Of a stretch of DNA of 57,334 nucleotides, positions 10,205-20,346 are shown piece by piece. The first letter of the stretch is position 1. Every line of letters starts with the position of its first letter. The notes beneath the pieces are model-generated. The model saw nothing but the letters and a program-made list of their open reading frames with translations, ran no database searches and was not told the origin of the DNA. Position numbers and translations under genes: made by a program. This DNA comes from Edaphovirga cremea (GTDB taxonomy: Bacteria > Pseudomonadota > Gammaproteobacteria > Enterobacterales > Enterobacteriaceae), in assembly GCF_003332275.1 (NCBI RefSeq), contig NZ_QOVA01000025.1:1-57334 (forward strand). Reading direction: 5' to 3'.

Positions 10205-10434
10205 ACAAATTAAGAATGGAAATAGGAATAGCAGAAGGTATGGCAGGTAAATCGCTGACAAGGCGCTCAATATAAATTCACTATTTACAACAAGTTAAAT
10301 TAACTCTCTCTTTATTAAGTACAATCATCGCTCTGAAATAGAGTTCTTATCCAACTAAGTGTAATTAAAAGTTTACATAAATATTACCCCCCCTTCTCAA
10401 CGGATATTTTATCGCCATGATCGTAGCTTAAATT
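10205..10434. other. AT-rich intergenic stretch with no gene seen
   Basis: Between the aroF control region and the rplS terminator. No frame with a plausible start, composition or family resemblance was found on either strand. Confidence 0.6.
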
Positions 10435-10465
10435 AAAAAAAAACGGCCCGCAAATGCGGGCCGTT
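10435..10465 (-). terminator. rpsP-rplS operon terminator
   Basis: Ten-base stem of G and C (10442-10451 with 10456-10465) and, on the minus strand, a nine-base T run. It lies 28 bases after rplS. Confidence 0.92.
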
Positions 10466-10492
10466 AACATGAGAATGTCGCCTAAGCGATTA

Positions 10493-10855
<363 letters not shown>

Positions 10856-10894
10856 CTAGGTAAACTGATATATCGGGATCGTTGGCACGTATGC

Positions 10895-11662
10895 TCACAC
10901 GTTCCCTTCATAGTCTGGTTGACTGGACTGATATTCACGACGGAATTCAGCCAGCAACTTCTGTTGCTCGTCAGTCAGAGCTAGGCTTTCCAGAAGTTCA
11001 GGTCTTCTAAGCCAGGTACGGCCCAACGACTGCTTCAGACGCCAGCGACGAATCTCGGCATGATTCCCCGACAGCAATACCGCCGGTACTTCCATGCCTT
11101 CCAACACCTCGGGACGGGTATAGTGCGGACAGTCCAACAATCCGTCGACAAAAGAGTCCTCTTCTGCCGATGCCTGATGACCCAGAACACCCGGTATAAA
11201 ACGGGAGACCGAATCAACCAAAGCCATTGCCGGTAATTCACCACCGCTGAGTACGTAATCGCCAATTGACCATTCTTCATCAATTTCAGTTTTGATTACG
11301 CGCTCATCTATTCCCTCATACCGGCCACAGACCAGAATCATCTTCTGATACGTTGCCAGTTCGCGAACTCCTTGCTGATCAAGTTTGCGCCCTTGAGGTG
11401 ACAGATAAATCACTTTTGCGCCTTCACCTGCCGCCGCTTTTGCTGCATGAATAGCTTCCCGCAAGGGTTGAACCATCATCAGCATTCCGGGGCCACCGCC
11501 ATATGGGCGATCATCCACGGTACGGTGCCGATCGTAGGTGAAGTCACGAGGACTCCAGCATTGTACGTTCAGCAGGCCATTTTTTACTGCCCGGCCAGTT
11601 ACCCCGTAATCGGTGATTGCGCGGAACATCTCAGGAAACAGGCTGACTATACCAATAAACAC
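10895..11662 (-). CDS. trmD: tRNA (guanine-37-N1) methyltransferase TrmD
   Basis: SPOUT-class enzyme that methylates G37 next to the anticodon to prevent frameshifting. The trefoil-knot SAM site is visible as [12 protein letters not shown] and [11 protein letters not shown], with [10 protein letters not shown] upstream. A longer frame begins at GTG 11680, but GTG 11662 gives 255 residues and the conserved [13 protein letters not shown] start of E. coli TrmD, so it is preferred. Confidence 0.96.
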   Translation of the reverse strand: MFIGIVSLFPEMFRAITDYGVTGRAVKNGLLNVQCWSPRDFTYDRHRTVDDRPYGGGPGMLMMVQPLREAIHAAKAAAGEGAKVIYLSPQGRKLDQQGVRELATYQKMILVCGRYEGIDERVIKTEIDEEWSIGDYVLSGGELPAMALVDSVSRFIPGVLGHQASAEEDSFVDGLLDCPHYTRPEVLEGMEVPAVLLSGNHAEIRRWRLKQSLGRTWLRRPELLESLALTDEQQKLLAEFRREYQSSQPDYEGNV

Positions 11663-11705
11663 AAGCCCATCCCCATCCACTCATCTTTTCCGTTGATCTC
11701 GGAGG

Positions 11706-12254
11706 TCAAAAACCAGGATCCCAATCTACTTCAATCGCTTGAGCAGTGAGATCGACTTTCTTGATAACCTGCCCATCGAGGAACGGGATCAACCGCTCCT
11801 TGAGTCCGAATGCATCTTTCAGGTTTGCTTTAACGACCATCACATCATTAGAACCGGTTTCCATCATATCGATGATTTTACCCAATTCATAACCGGAGGT
11901 GGTTACTACCTGACAACCAATAAGGTCTTTCCAGTAGTAGTCACCGTCAGTGAGTGCTGGCAGTTGCGCAGAATCCACGACAATCTCGCGATTGGTCAGT
12001 AAATTCGCGGCTTCCCGATCGTCAACGCCTTTGACTTTGATGATCAGATCCTGATTGTGGCGCTTCCAGCTTTCCAGCTCGAGTTGCTGCCACTTACCCG
12101 CCTGCTGGATAAACCACGGCTGGTAGTCAAAAATGCTTTCGGCATCTTCGGTGGATGAAAACACTCTGAGCCAACCACGAATTCCGTAGGTAGAACCCAG
12201 CTTACCGAGCACGATTGGCTCTTCGGGAACCCCAGTATTAAGTTGCTTGCTCAT
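11706..12254 (-). CDS. rimM: Ribosome maturation factor RimM
   Basis: Binds S19 and assists 16S head maturation. It has an N-terminal RimM barrel ([15 protein letters not shown]) and a C-terminal PRC-barrel ([11 protein letters not shown]). The frame opens three codons earlier; ATG 12254 gives 182 residues, the E. coli length, with the conserved MSKQL start. It lies 18 bases after rpsP in the operon. Confidence 0.97.
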   Translation of the reverse strand: MSKQLNTGVPEEPIVLGKLGSTYGIRGWLRVFSSTEDAESIFDYQPWFIQQAGKWQQLELESWKRHNQDLIIKVKGVDDREAANLLTNREIVVDSAQLPALTDGDYYWKDLIGCQVVTTSGYELGKIIDMMETGSNDVMVVKANLKDAFGLKERLIPFLDGQVIKKVDLTAQAIEVDWDPGF

Positions 12255-12272
12255 AGCTACCACCGCGACAGA

Positions 12273-12521
12273 TTACGCTGCTTTCTTAGCTTCTTTGATC
12301 AGCGAAGATACGCGATCAGAAACGGTTGCACCCAGTTCAACCCAATGGTTGATACGATCCAGGTCCAGACGCAGTGCTTCAGCCTGACCAGATGCGATCG
12401 GGTTGAAGAAGCCTACACGCTCGATGAAACGACCATCACGTGCATTGCGGCTATCGGTCACTACTACTTGATAGAACGGACGCTTTTTAGCGCCGCCACG
12501 TGCCAAACGAATTGTTACCAT
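12273..12521 (-). CDS. rpsP: 30S ribosomal protein S16
   Basis: 82-residue ribosomal protein with the conserved [17 protein letters not shown] start. First gene of the operon, with GAGGA 5 bases before the ATG. A promoter (12598-12625) and a long stem-loop (12545-12578) lie upstream. Confidence 0.98.
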   Translation of the reverse strand: MVTIRLARGGAKKRPFYQVVVTDSRNARDGRFIERVGFFNPIASGQAEALRLDLDRINHWVELGATVSDRVSSLIKEAKKAA

Positions 12522-12540
12522 AACATCCTCTTAAGTTAAT

Positions 12541-12578
12541 AAAACACTTGGGCCCCATCGGGGAACGGGGCCCAAGTG
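12541..12578 (-). terminator. Long stem-loop between ffh and rpsP (terminator or leader attenuator)
   Basis: Twelve-base perfect inverted repeat (12545-12556 with 12567-12578) followed on the minus strand by TTTT. It sits between a likely rpsP promoter and the rpsP ribosome-binding site, so it may act in the leader as well as end ffh transcripts. Confidence 0.7.
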
Positions 12579-12597
12579 CTATATAAAAAGCCCGAAA

Positions 12598-12625
12598 ATT
12601 TTACTCATTTTGGCGCAAAAAGCAA
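12598..12625 (-). promoter_or_regulatory. Probable rpsP operon promoter
   Basis: TTGCTT (12620-12625), a 16-base spacer and TAAAAT (12598-12603) on the minus strand. About 75 bases upstream of the rpsP ATG. Confidence 0.5.
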
Positions 12626-12680
12626 TCGAAAGCGTATTTAGTTCACGACGCCGCTTTGCCAGGGGTAAAAAATCCGGTGA

Positions 12681-14042
12681 TTAGCGGCCGGGGAATCCGG
12701 GTGGCATCATACCTTTCATGCCACGCATCATCTTCGACAAACCGCCCTTTTTCATTTTCTTCATCATGCGCTGCATTTCGTCAAACTGCTTCAACAGACG
12801 GTTGACGTCCTGCACCTGCATACCTGAACCCGCAGCGATACGACGCTTACGGGATCCTTTGATGATTTCCGGCTTGGCACGTTCTTTCAGCGTCATTGAA
12901 TTAATGATCGCCTCCATCCGCACCAGGACTTTGTCATCCATTTGCGACTTCACATTATCAGGCAGTTGCCCGGCACCTGGCAATTTGCTCAGCATGCTGG
13001 CCATACCACCCATATTGCGCATCTGTTTTAACTGATCAAGGAAATCGGTCAGATCAAAACCGTCCCCTTTTTTCAATTTACTGGCCAGCTTTTCAGCCTG
13101 GTCACGGTCTACTTTGCTTTCAATGTCCTCGATCAGGGACAGTACGTCGCCCATCCCCAGAATACGGGAGGCGATACGATCGGGGTGGAATGGCTCAAGC
13201 GCCTCATTCTTCTCACCCACGCCAAGGAATTTGATTGGCTTGCCGGTAATATGACGAATTGACAGTGCCGCCCCGCCACGCGCATCACCGTCAACTTTGG
13301 TCAACACCACGCCAGTTAACGGCAGGGCCTCGTTGAAAGCTTTGGCGGTATTGGCCGCATCCTGTCCGGTCATTGCATCGACAACAAACAGGGTTTCAAC
13401 AGGATTAATCGCTGCATGGATGTGTTTAATTTCATCCATCATCGCTTCATCAACGTGCAAACGACCTGCGGTATCGACAATCAGGACATCATAAAACTTC
13501 AGTTTAGCCTGTTGCAGGGCGCGGCTCACAATATCAACCGGCTTTTCCTGAATATCCGAGGCGAAGAAATCCACACCCACCTGTCCTGCCAGCGTCTCCA
13601 ACTGCTTGATCGCCGCAGGGCGATAAACGTCGGCAGAAACTACCAGAACCTTCTTCTTGTGTTTTTCTTTTAAAAACTTGGCCAGTTTGCCGACGCTGGT
13701 TGTTTTACCCGCCCCTTGCAGACCGGCCATAAGCACCACAGCCGGAGGCTGCGCAGCAAGATTCAGTTCAGTATTTGCATCACCCATGGCCGCCGTAAGT
13801 TCGTTTTTAACGATTTTTACGAACTCCTGACCCGGCGTCAGGCTTTTGTTGACATCATGTCCAACCGCGCTCTCTTTCACACGACTGATAAAATCACGGA
13901 CAACAGGCAGCGCAACGTCGGCTTCCAACAGAGCCATGCGTACTTCACGCAGCGTATCTTTAATATTTTCTTCGGTCAGCCGCCCACGGCCGCTGATATT
14001 GCGCAACGTGCGCGACAATCGATCGCTTAAGTTCTCAAACAT
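12681..14042 (-). CDS. ffh: Signal recognition particle protein Ffh
   Basis: SRP54 GTPase that binds signal sequences and 4.5S RNA and targets ribosomes to FtsY at the inner membrane. 453 residues: N-domain helices, G domain with GLQGAGKTTS (near 103), DTAGR and TKVDGDARGG, and a Met-rich M domain ending MKGMMPPGFPGR. A longer frame exists, but ATG 14042 gives the E. coli length and the MFENLSDRLS start. It is divergent from ypjD. Confidence 0.98.
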   Translation of the reverse strand: MFENLSDRLSRTLRNISGRGRLTEENIKDTLREVRMALLEADVALPVVRDFISRVKESAVGHDVNKSLTPGQEFVKIVKNELTAAMGDANTELNLAAQPPAVVLMAGLQGAGKTTSVGKLAKFLKEKHKKKVLVVSADVYRPAAIKQLETLAGQVGVDFFASDIQEKPVDIVSRALQQAKLKFYDVLIVDTAGRLHVDEAMMDEIKHIHAAINPVETLFVVDAMTGQDAANTAKAFNEALPLTGVVLTKVDGDARGGAALSIRHITGKPIKFLGVGEKNEALEPFHPDRIASRILGMGDVLSLIEDIESKVDRDQAEKLASKLKKGDGFDLTDFLDQLKQMRNMGGMASMLSKLPGAGQLPDNVKSQMDDKVLVRMEAIINSMTLKERAKPEIIKGSRKRRIAAGSGMQVQDVNRLLKQFDEMQRMMKKMKKGGLSKMMRGMKGMMPPGFPGR

Positions 14043-14205
14043 CGTCTCTTGCTCAACGTAATGACAGCCGCCTTGGCGACACAATTGCGGGATTATAACA
14101 CGAAGCGCGCACGATCTCTGCCCCCGCTACGGAGATCGGTTGGAGCGTGACGCTGCTAACGTTATACTGACCGCCTGACCCATTTATGAAGCCAGATAAA
14201 ACGCT

Positions 14206-14997
14206 ATGCCAGTTTTCGCCATTGTGGCCATGATTGCTTACTTACTCAGCCTTGGGCTGGTTATTCCCAGCCTCGTACGCCAGAAAAGTGCGTTTCGGCG
14301 GCTGGCGCTGATCTCGGCTGCTGTGGCTCTGATTTGTCACGCTATCGCCTTGCAACAGCGGATCTTCGACGTCAGTACCGGTCAAAATCTCAGCATGGTC
14401 AATGTCGGTTCCATTGTCAGCCTGATTATCTGCACCGTCATGACGTATGTCGCCTCACGCAACCGCGGTTGGTTTTTCCTGCCGATCGTCTACAGCTTTG
14501 CGCTGATCAATCTGGCGTTCGTGAGTTTCCTGCCCGGTGAGTTTATTACACACCTTGAGGCCAGCCGTGGTCTGTTGATTCATATAGGTCTGGCGCTTTT
14601 TTCATACGCTACTCTGATGATTGCAGCACTTTATGCGCTGCAACTGGCATGGCTTGATTACCTGCTTAAAAATAAGAAACTGGCATTCAGCTCTGATATG
14701 CCACCGCTGATGAGCATCGAGCGCAAGCTGTTCCACGTCACACAAGTGGGCGTTGTTCTGCTGACCCTAACGCTGTGTACCGGATTGTTCTATATGGATA
14801 ATCTGTTCAACAAGGAGAATGTGCATAAAGCCGTGCTGTCAATAATGGCCTGGTTTGTGTATATCGTTTTACTCTGGGGGCACTATCATGAAGGTTGGCG
14901 TGGGCGTCGCGTGGTGTGGTTTAGTATGGCGGGTGCGCTGCTACTGACCCTGGCGTATTTCGGTAGCCGACTGGTTCAGCAGGTGATCGTTTCCTGA
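14206..14997 (+). CDS. ypjD: Inner membrane protein YpjD (cytochrome c assembly / CcsA-like family)
   Basis: 263-residue integral membrane protein with about eight hydrophobic segments, the same length as E. coli YpjD. It belongs to the CcsA/HemX-like family (PF01578). The WGHYHEGWRGRR segment near the C-terminus resembles the conserved WGxxxxW/K region. The family handles haem or redox partners in some members, but the substrate of YpjD is not settled. It is followed by yfjD on the same strand. Confidence 0.9.
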   Translation: MPVFAIVAMIAYLLSLGLVIPSLVRQKSAFRRLALISAAVALICHAIALQQRIFDVSTGQNLSMVNVGSIVSLIICTVMTYVASRNRGWFFLPIVYSFALINLAFVSFLPGEFITHLEASRGLLIHIGLALFSYATLMIAALYALQLAWLDYLLKNKKLAFSSDMPPLMSIERKLFHVTQVGVVLLTLTLCTGLFYMDNLFNKENVHKAVLSIMAWFVYIVLLWGHYHEGWRGRRVVWFSMAGALLLTLAYFGSRLVQQVIVS

Positions 14998-15075
14998 CCC
15001 CGCAATATTTCTGCCGACACATCTGTCTCCCTCTCTTAAGGGGGAGTGTGTTTTCTCTTTAGAAGGAACACCGCG

Positions 15076-16365
15076 TTGGAGCATATCTCAACAGGTACCC
15101 TGATTATTATCCTGGTTATCATGGTGGTGGTTTCGGCTTATTTTTCCGCCTCTGAAACCGGGATGATGACGCTCAACCGCTATCGCTTGCGCCATCAGGC
15201 CAAACAGGGAAATCGGGCTGCGCGGCGGGTCGAAAAGTTGCTGACGCACCCCGATCGTTTGATAAGCCTGGTGCTTATCGGCAATAACCTGGTGAATATC
15301 CTGGCTTCCGCATTGGCTACCATTGTCGGGATCCGTCTGTATGGCGATGCTGGTGTAGCTATTGCCACCGGTATCCTGACGTTTGTTATCTTGCTGTTTG
15401 CTGAAGTGCTGCCCAAAACCTTTGCGGCACTGAACCCTGAGCGCATCGCATTCCCAAGCAGTCTGCTCCTGATTCCCTTGCAAAAACTCATGTTGCCGCT
15501 GGTCTGGGTCCTGAACACGATTTCACGACTGATCATGCGCATGTGCGGTATCAAGAGCAACGTCCGCCTCAGCGATGCCATAAGCAAAGATGAATTGCGG
15601 ACAATCGTGAACGAATCCCAGTCGCAGATCTCACGCCGCAATCAGGACATGTTGATATCCGTGCTTGATCTGGAAAAAGTCTCGGTGGGTGACATCATGG
15701 TGCCACGCAATGAGATTGTAGGTATCGATATCAATGATGACTGGAAGTCTATCATGCGCCAGCTCACCCATTCGCCGCATGGTCGCATCGTCCTTTACCG
15801 CGACTCACTGGATGATGCGATTGGTATGCTGCGCGTTCGGGAAGCCTATCGTTTGATGATCGAGAAAAAAGAGTTCAACAAAGAGAATCTGCTGCGGGCT
15901 GCGGATGAAATCTACTTTATTCCTGAAGGTACGCCCCTCAATATCCAATTGGTGAAATTCCAGCGCAACAAAGAGAAAGTCGGCATCATCGTTGATGAGT
16001 ATGGCGACATTCAAGGTCTGGTTACCGTTGAAGATATTCTCGAAGACATTGTGGGTGACTTCACGACTTCCATGTCTCCTACACTGGCAGAAGAAGTGAC
16101 ACCGCAAAGTGATGGTTCCGTGCTCATAGAAGGCAGTGCAAACGTGCGTGAGTTGAATAAGGCGTTTAACTGGCACCTTCCGGCAGAGGGTCCGCGGACA
16201 GTCAATGGCATGCTGCTCGAAGTGCTGGAAGATATACCGTTGGCGAATACGCGGGTACAAGTGAAGAACTACGACGTAGAAATCCTGGATGTGCAGGATA
16301 ATATGATCAAACAGGTTCGGGTTACACCCACGCAATCAATTCATGCCAGCGTGCAGCCACACTGA
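15076..16365 (+). CDS. yfjD: CNNM/CorC-type transporter-like protein YfjD (CorB)
   Basis: Membrane protein with an N-terminal DUF21/CNNM domain of four hydrophobic segments (about 5-190), a pair of CBS domains (about 205-330, including VEDILEDIVGDF) and a C-terminal CorC_HlyC domain. The family is linked to Mg2+/Co2+ efflux and resistance. The frame opens at 15046, but TTG 15076 has GAAGGA 9 bases upstream and matches the conserved N-terminus (xEHIST); this gives 429 residues (E. coli 428). Confidence 0.92.
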   Translation: MEHISTGTLIIILVIMVVVSAYFSASETGMMTLNRYRLRHQAKQGNRAARRVEKLLTHPDRLISLVLIGNNLVNILASALATIVGIRLYGDAGVAIATGILTFVILLFAEVLPKTFAALNPERIAFPSSLLLIPLQKLMLPLVWVLNTISRLIMRMCGIKSNVRLSDAISKDELRTIVNESQSQISRRNQDMLISVLDLEKVSVGDIMVPRNEIVGIDINDDWKSIMRQLTHSPHGRIVLYRDSLDDAIGMLRVREAYRLMIEKKEFNKENLLRAADEIYFIPEGTPLNIQLVKFQRNKEKVGIIVDEYGDIQGLVTVEDILEDIVGDFTTSMSPTLAEEVTPQSDGSVLIEGSANVRELNKAFNWHLPAEGPRTVNGMLLEVLEDIPLANTRVQVKNYDVEILDVQDNMIKQVRVTPTQSIHASVQPH

Positions 16366-16391
16366 GGCTCAACTTGCCCGGTTTTTCCCCA

Positions 16392-16423
16392 ATAAAAAAG
16401 ACGCACCATTGCGCGTCTTTTTG
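16392..16423 (+). terminator. yfjD terminator
   Basis: AAGACGC/GCGTCTT stem with A and T runs on both sides. It may also serve luxS transcripts from the other strand. Confidence 0.8.
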
Positions 16424-16443
16424 CTTTCACTGACCCGCACAAA

Positions 16444-16959
16444 CTAAATATGCAGTTCGGTGAGCTTCTCTTTCGGCAGGGCCAGTTCGTCGTTGTGGTT
16501 CACAACAACATCATGATCCAGGATATGCTGCGCAATTTCCTGTGCCTCTTTGAGAGAGTGCATTTCGAAGGTACCGCACTGATATTCGTTCAGCTCAGGG
16601 ATTTTGTTCTGGTCTGTGACTTTCAGTACATCCGCCATCGCCGCTTTCCAGGCATCCGCAACACGCTGCTCATCCGGAGTACCAATCAGGCTCATATAGA
16701 ACCCAGTACGACAGCCCATTGGTGAGATATCGATAATCTCTACGCCGGAACCATTCAGATGATTACGCATAAAACCGGCAAAGAGATGTTCGAGAGTATG
16801 GATCCCACGCTCAGGCATCACTTCCAGGTTCGGGCGACAGAAGCGCAAATCGAACACCGTGATGGCATCGCCATGAGGCGTATTCATCGTCTTGGCGACG
16901 CGAACAGCAGGTGCTGCCATCCGGGTATGGTCTACGGTAAAGCTATCCAGCAGTGGCAT
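16444..16959 (-). CDS. luxS: S-ribosylhomocysteine lyase LuxS (AI-2 synthase)
   Basis: Splits S-ribosylhomocysteine into homocysteine and DPD, the AI-2 precursor, in the activated methyl cycle. 171 residues as in E. coli. Metal ligands His54 and His58 (HTLEH) and Cys128, catalytic Glu57 and Cys83 (GCRTGF) are all present, so the enzyme should be active. Strong ribosome-binding site GAGGTGA. The sRNA micA lies divergently upstream. Confidence 0.98.
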   Translation of the reverse strand: MPLLDSFTVDHTRMAAPAVRVAKTMNTPHGDAITVFDLRFCRPNLEVMPERGIHTLEHLFAGFMRNHLNGSGVEIIDISPMGCRTGFYMSLIGTPDEQRVADAWKAAMADVLKVTDQNKIPELNEYQCGTFEMHSLKEAQEIAQHILDHDVVVNHNDELALPKEKLTELHI

Positions 16960-17003
16960 ATCGTCACCTCCTCATAGAAAAAACAATTTTTTTATCAAAA
17001 TAA

Positions 17004-17032
17004 GGAAACCTTTTCCTTACCCGCGAGTCTGA
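17004..17032 (+). promoter_or_regulatory. sigma-E promoter of micA
   Basis: GGAAAC (17004-17009) and TCTGA (17028-17032) match the -35 and -10 of sigma-E promoters. The -10 ends six bases before the MicA 5' end. Confidence 0.7.
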
Positions 17033-17038
17033 ATACTT

Positions 17039-17114
17039 GAAAGACGCGCATTTGTTATCATCATCCCTGTTACCAGAGATGTTTATTTTGGCCACATTAA
17101 TTGTGGCCTTTTTC
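17039..17114 (+). ncRNA. micA: MicA small RNA
   Basis: The first 30 bases (GAAAGACGCG followed by the ATTTGTTATCATC region) match the Hfq-dependent MicA sRNA, including the 5' ompA-targeting segment. A first stem (CCCTGttaccAGAG region) and the terminator stem GGCCAC/GTGGCC with a T run follow. It lies between luxS and gshA, antisense to both, as in E. coli. MicA represses ompA and other porin mRNAs during envelope stress. The central loop differs from E. coli. Confidence 0.93.
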
Positions 17115-17117
17115 TTT

Positions 17118-18680
17118 TCAGCCCCCGGCATTCCTTGCCAGAAACGCTTCAAAGCTTAACGTATCCGACGCTTCCAGCTCTTTCTGCCGCTGTATCGACG
17201 CTTCACGCTCCTGCGATAACTGATCCTCCGTCAATACCTCCAACGGCTCATCGATCAGCATCCGGCGATATTGTTCAGACAAGGCCAGTCCGAGATTCCC
17301 TAAACCGCTTTCTTTCATCGCCTGCAAAATACGCGCAGAGTAAGTCAGATCCGGATTGTCGAAAGCTTCCACCAATTCATCGCAGACTAATTGATACTGC
17401 TTATTATCATTGGTGCTGTCCAGTACTTCAGCAACACGGCGTAAATCAGCGAACAGCGCTTTACCCACTTTATCCAGCGGCTCACGCGCAGTTTCGCAAC
17501 CAATACCAATGGTCTGGCCCGGTTTACGCCCTTCAAGAATGACGCGGTTCCAGTTGTGTCGCGTGCAGACCAACTCATCACTGCTCATCTCCGGCGCATC
17601 CGCGAGGGCACACCAAATCAGGAACAGATCCAGGAAACGTGCCTGATTGGCATCGACGCCGATCGGTGAGAACGGATTGATATCGAGTGAGCGCACTTCA
17701 ATATACTCTATTCCACCACGCAGCAATGCATCTGACGGCGTCTCGCCCGAACGCGTAACGCGCTTGGGTCGGATAGGCGCATAGAGTTCGTTTTCAATCT
17801 GCAACACGTTGGAGTTCAATTGCAGATAGCGATCGCCCTCTTTCACACCCAGTTTGGCATACTCTTCTGATGGCGTAAGAATCGCCTGTTTCAGGCCCTT
17901 CACGTAAGTCGCCAGATCGTTAAACGTAATTCCCAGATTGCTTTGGGATTTATTGGTATAGCCCAAATCGCTCAAACGCAACGAGGTGGCATACGGTAAA
18001 TAACACATGCCTTTGTCATTACGTTCGAACGGCAGCGCCGTTTCACGCCCTTGCAGGAATGAAGAACAGATAGCCGGGGACGCACCAAACAGATAAGGAA
18101 TAACCCAGCCGAAACGGTAGTAATTGCGAATCAGCTTGAAATAACCTGCGGAGATCTCTTCCTTGCCACTCGCAGCATCTTCAATACCCAGACGCGCCTG
18201 CCAGAAGGCCAGCGGCAGGGAGAAGTTATAATGCACGCCTGAAATAGCCTGCATCAACGCACCATAGCGGTTTTTCAACCCTTCACGATACAGCGTTTTC
18301 ATCCGCCCAATATTGGAGGTGCCATATTGCGCCAGCCCGATATCCTGCTCTGATTCAATAAAGCAGGGCATGCTAAATGGCCACATACGCTCTTCGCCAA
18401 TATTTCGTGCCACATGGCGATGAATATCGCGCAGGAACGTCAACAGGTGATCGATATTATCATCAACCGGCGTAATGAACTCTAATAACGCTTCCGCAAA
18501 ATCTGTGGTTACCCACTTGTGCGTTAATGCAGACCCCAATGCTTGTGGATGACCCGTCGCTGCCAATGAACCATCAGCAGTAACTCGAAGTGTTTCGCGC
18601 TCAATTCCGCGACGAATTCCTTTTAATGCCTGGGGATGGGCTTCCAACCATGAAAGCGCCTCTGATACGTCCGGGATCAA
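17118..18680 (-). CDS. gshA: Glutamate-cysteine ligase
   Basis: Joins Glu and Cys through the gamma-carboxylate, the first step of glutathione synthesis. 520 residues (E. coli 518), type I family, with the conserved MIPDVxxAL start, [11 protein letters not shown] and [13 protein letters not shown]. The start codon is TTG (18678-18680) with GGAGGTCGAT just upstream. E. coli gshA also uses TTG, so the weak start appears conserved and may keep expression low. Confidence 0.97.
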   Translation of the reverse strand: MIPDVSEALSWLEAHPQALKGIRRGIERETLRVTADGSLAATGHPQALGSALTHKWVTTDFAEALLEFITPVDDNIDHLLTFLRDIHRHVARNIGEERMWPFSMPCFIESEQDIGLAQYGTSNIGRMKTLYREGLKNRYGALMQAISGVHYNFSLPLAFWQARLGIEDAASGKEEISAGYFKLIRNYYRFGWVIPYLFGASPAICSSFLQGRETALPFERNDKGMCYLPYATSLRLSDLGYTNKSQSNLGITFNDLATYVKGLKQAILTPSEEYAKLGVKEGDRYLQLNSNVLQIENELYAPIRPKRVTRSGETPSDALLRGGIEYIEVRSLDINPFSPIGVDANQARFLDLFLIWCALADAPEMSSDELVCTRHNWNRVILEGRKPGQTIGIGCETAREPLDKVGKALFADLRRVAEVLDSTNDNKQYQLVCDELVEAFDNPDLTYSARILQAMKESGLGNLGLALSEQYRRMLIDEPLEVLTEDQLSQEREASIQRQKELEASDTLSFEAFLARNAGG

Positions 18681-18762
18681 ATCGACCTCCCGCCTCTGAA
18701 AAGTAATAACTCGTAAGCCAACTGATGCTGCTGTCGAATATGTAAGTTTAGCTCACATTCTT

Positions 18763-19191
18763 TTAACCCCACCACGTCATCCCTTCTAAGGTTATCATCG
18801 TGAGAATAAGGTAACGAACCGCCTTACCCACACAGAGGAAAACCACCACGGGAAGCCAGGGCATACGCAACCAGCCAGCTAACACGCACAACAAATCGCC
18901 CACTACCGGTAACCAACTGAGTAAAAGTGCAGCAGGTCCGTAACGCTGTAACCATCCCATAGCCGTATTCAAACCACGTTGGGATGACAGCGCTGGTAGA
19001 AAACGCCCTATTACCACATTAGTTATGCCGCCCAATGTGTTACCCAGCGTTGCGGATAACACCAAAGCCACCGGTGTGGTATCGCCGGTAGTCAATAAAG
19101 CGACCAACAGAATTTCTGAATTTCCAGGCAACAGCGTAGCGCTGAGAAAGCTACTGCCGAACAGTGACGCCAGTGCCAGTGTGCTACTCAC
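18763..19191 (-). CDS. yqaA: DedA-family inner membrane protein YqaA
   Basis: 142-residue membrane protein with about four hydrophobic segments, matching the short DedA/VTT-type YqaA family. The N-terminal motif LPGNSEILL and the later WLPVVGDLLCVLAG are typical. Its start overlaps the yqaB stop by 4 bases, so the two are translationally coupled. Its role is not established; other DedA members affect lipid flipping and membrane energetics. Confidence 0.88.
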   Translation of the reverse strand: MSSTLALASLFGSSFLSATLLPGNSEILLVALLTTGDTTPVALVLSATLGNTLGGITNVVIGRFLPALSSQRGLNTAMGWLQRYGPAALLLSWLPVVGDLLCVLAGWLRMPWLPVVVFLCVGKAVRYLILTMITLEGMTWWG

Positions 19192-19772
19192 AAAGTACGA
19201 ACATCCACCACCGCCATATTGGCGAGTTTGGCCGCTTCGATACCAAAGTCAGCATCTTCAAACACGACGCATTGATGCGCAGGAACGCCTAACAATTCAG
19301 CACAGCGTAAGAAGGTGTCTGGCGCAGGTTTATGGTTATGGACATCGTCCGCTCCCACAATCACGTCAAAACAGCCCCGCAAACCCAAATGCTGCAACAA
19401 CGAGTCAGCCATTGCATGTTCACTGCCGGTGCCAACCGCCATCGGCCTGCGTCCGTGATACGCTTTTACTACTTCAATCAATGGCAATGGACGCACGGTG
19501 TCCAACAGCATCGCCTTGACGGCAATCGTTTTCTCCTGAGCCAGAAAGTGCGGATCAAGATCGGCGTTATCACCATTATTGGCGTTATGACTATCAATAA
19601 TCACTTGGGCAATGCGCCATGTTGGAGAACCGTTCAGCGCAGTCATGGCACTCGCATCATATTTCATGCCGTATTTAGCCAGCACCTGATGCCAAGCCTT
19701 GTGATGCGTAGGTTCTGTATCCAATATGGTGCCATCCATATCAAATATCAGCCCTGCAAAGCGATCGTACAT
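19188..19772 (-). CDS. yqaB: HAD-family fructose-1-phosphate / 6-phosphogluconate phosphatase YqaB
   Basis: Sugar-phosphate phosphatase of the beta-PGM-like HAD group. HAD motif I is FDMDGT near residue 10, motif II VGTGSE, and motif III/IV KPAPDTF with FEDADFGI. 194 residues from ATG 19772; an ATG one codon earlier is possible, but the GGAG sits too close to it. It is operonic with yqaA. Confidence 0.93.
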   Translation of the reverse strand: MYDRFAGLIFDMDGTILDTEPTHHKAWHQVLAKYGMKYDASAMTALNGSPTWRIAQVIIDSHNANNGDNADLDPHFLAQEKTIAVKAMLLDTVRPLPLIEVVKAYHGRRPMAVGTGSEHAMADSLLQHLGLRGCFDVIVGADDVHNHKPAPDTFLRCAELLGVPAHQCVVFEDADFGIEAAKLANMAVVDVRTL

Positions 19773-19917
19773 CATGCACTCCGTGACTACTGAAAATGAG
19801 AAATCACTTTAGCGCAAAGCGAATTGAAAGTCGCTGGTTGCTTAAAATGTCAGATTTTCCTCAACGGATAATATGTCTAAAAATGAAGGGAGTATGGGGA
19901 GAATGAGCTGTTGGAAA

Positions 19918-19942
19918 CAAAAAACCCCGCCATGGCGAGGTT
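19918..19942 (-). terminator. Terminator of the tRNA cluster
   Basis: Stem AACC-CGCC/GGCG-GGTT (19923-19942) followed on the minus strand by a T-rich run, downstream of the last tRNA-Arg. Confidence 0.75.
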
Positions 19943-19997
19943 CCGTTTTGATTTCACATTCTGTTCAGCCAAACTGAATAAACAGTGTGAAATAATA

Positions 19998-20074
19998 TGG
20001 TGCATCCAGGAAGATTCGAACTTCCGACCGCTCGGTTCGTAGCCGAGTACTCTATCCAGCTGAGCTATGGATGC
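19998..20074 (-). tRNA. tRNA-Arg(ACG)
   Basis: 77 bases with encoded CCA. The cloverleaf is intact and the anticodon loop carries CTACGAA (anticodon ACG, read as ICG). It is nearly identical to the other two copies nearby. It corresponds to the argV/Y/Z/Q cluster of E. coli. Confidence 0.96.
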
Positions 20075-20123
20075 ATTTTGTTTTTTTAGCGCTGACCATC
20101 TTATGAAGATGATAACGAAAGAA

Positions 20124-20200
20124 TGGTGCATCCAGGAGGATTCGAACCTCCGACCGCTCGGTTCGTAGCCGAGTACTCTATCCAGCTGAGCTATGGATGC
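20124..20200 (-). tRNA. tRNA-Arg(ACG)
   Basis: 77 bases with encoded CCA and anticodon ACG. It differs from its neighbours by compensating changes in the T stem (GGAGG/CCTCC in place of GGAAG/CTTCC). Confidence 0.96.
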
Positions 20201-20266
20201 ACAGGAATTCTTTTTTGATACCGTATGGTATTTTGTTTGCTACAACACTCTACCATACCGCAAATA

Positions 20267-20343
20267 TGGTGCATCCAGGAAGATTCGAACTTCCGACCGC
20301 TCGGTTCGTAGCCGAGTACTCTATCCAGCTGAGCTATGGATGC
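20267..20343 (-). tRNA. tRNA-Arg(ACG)
   Basis: 77 bases with encoded CCA and anticodon ACG; same sequence as the copy at 19998-20074. First Arg tRNA after tRNA-Ser in the transcript. Confidence 0.96.
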
Positions 20344-20346
20344 AAA

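Noticed and set aside
15088-15641. Antisense frames within yfjD and other core genes
   Set aside because: They mirror strongly conserved genes on the other strand and lack start signals or family features.
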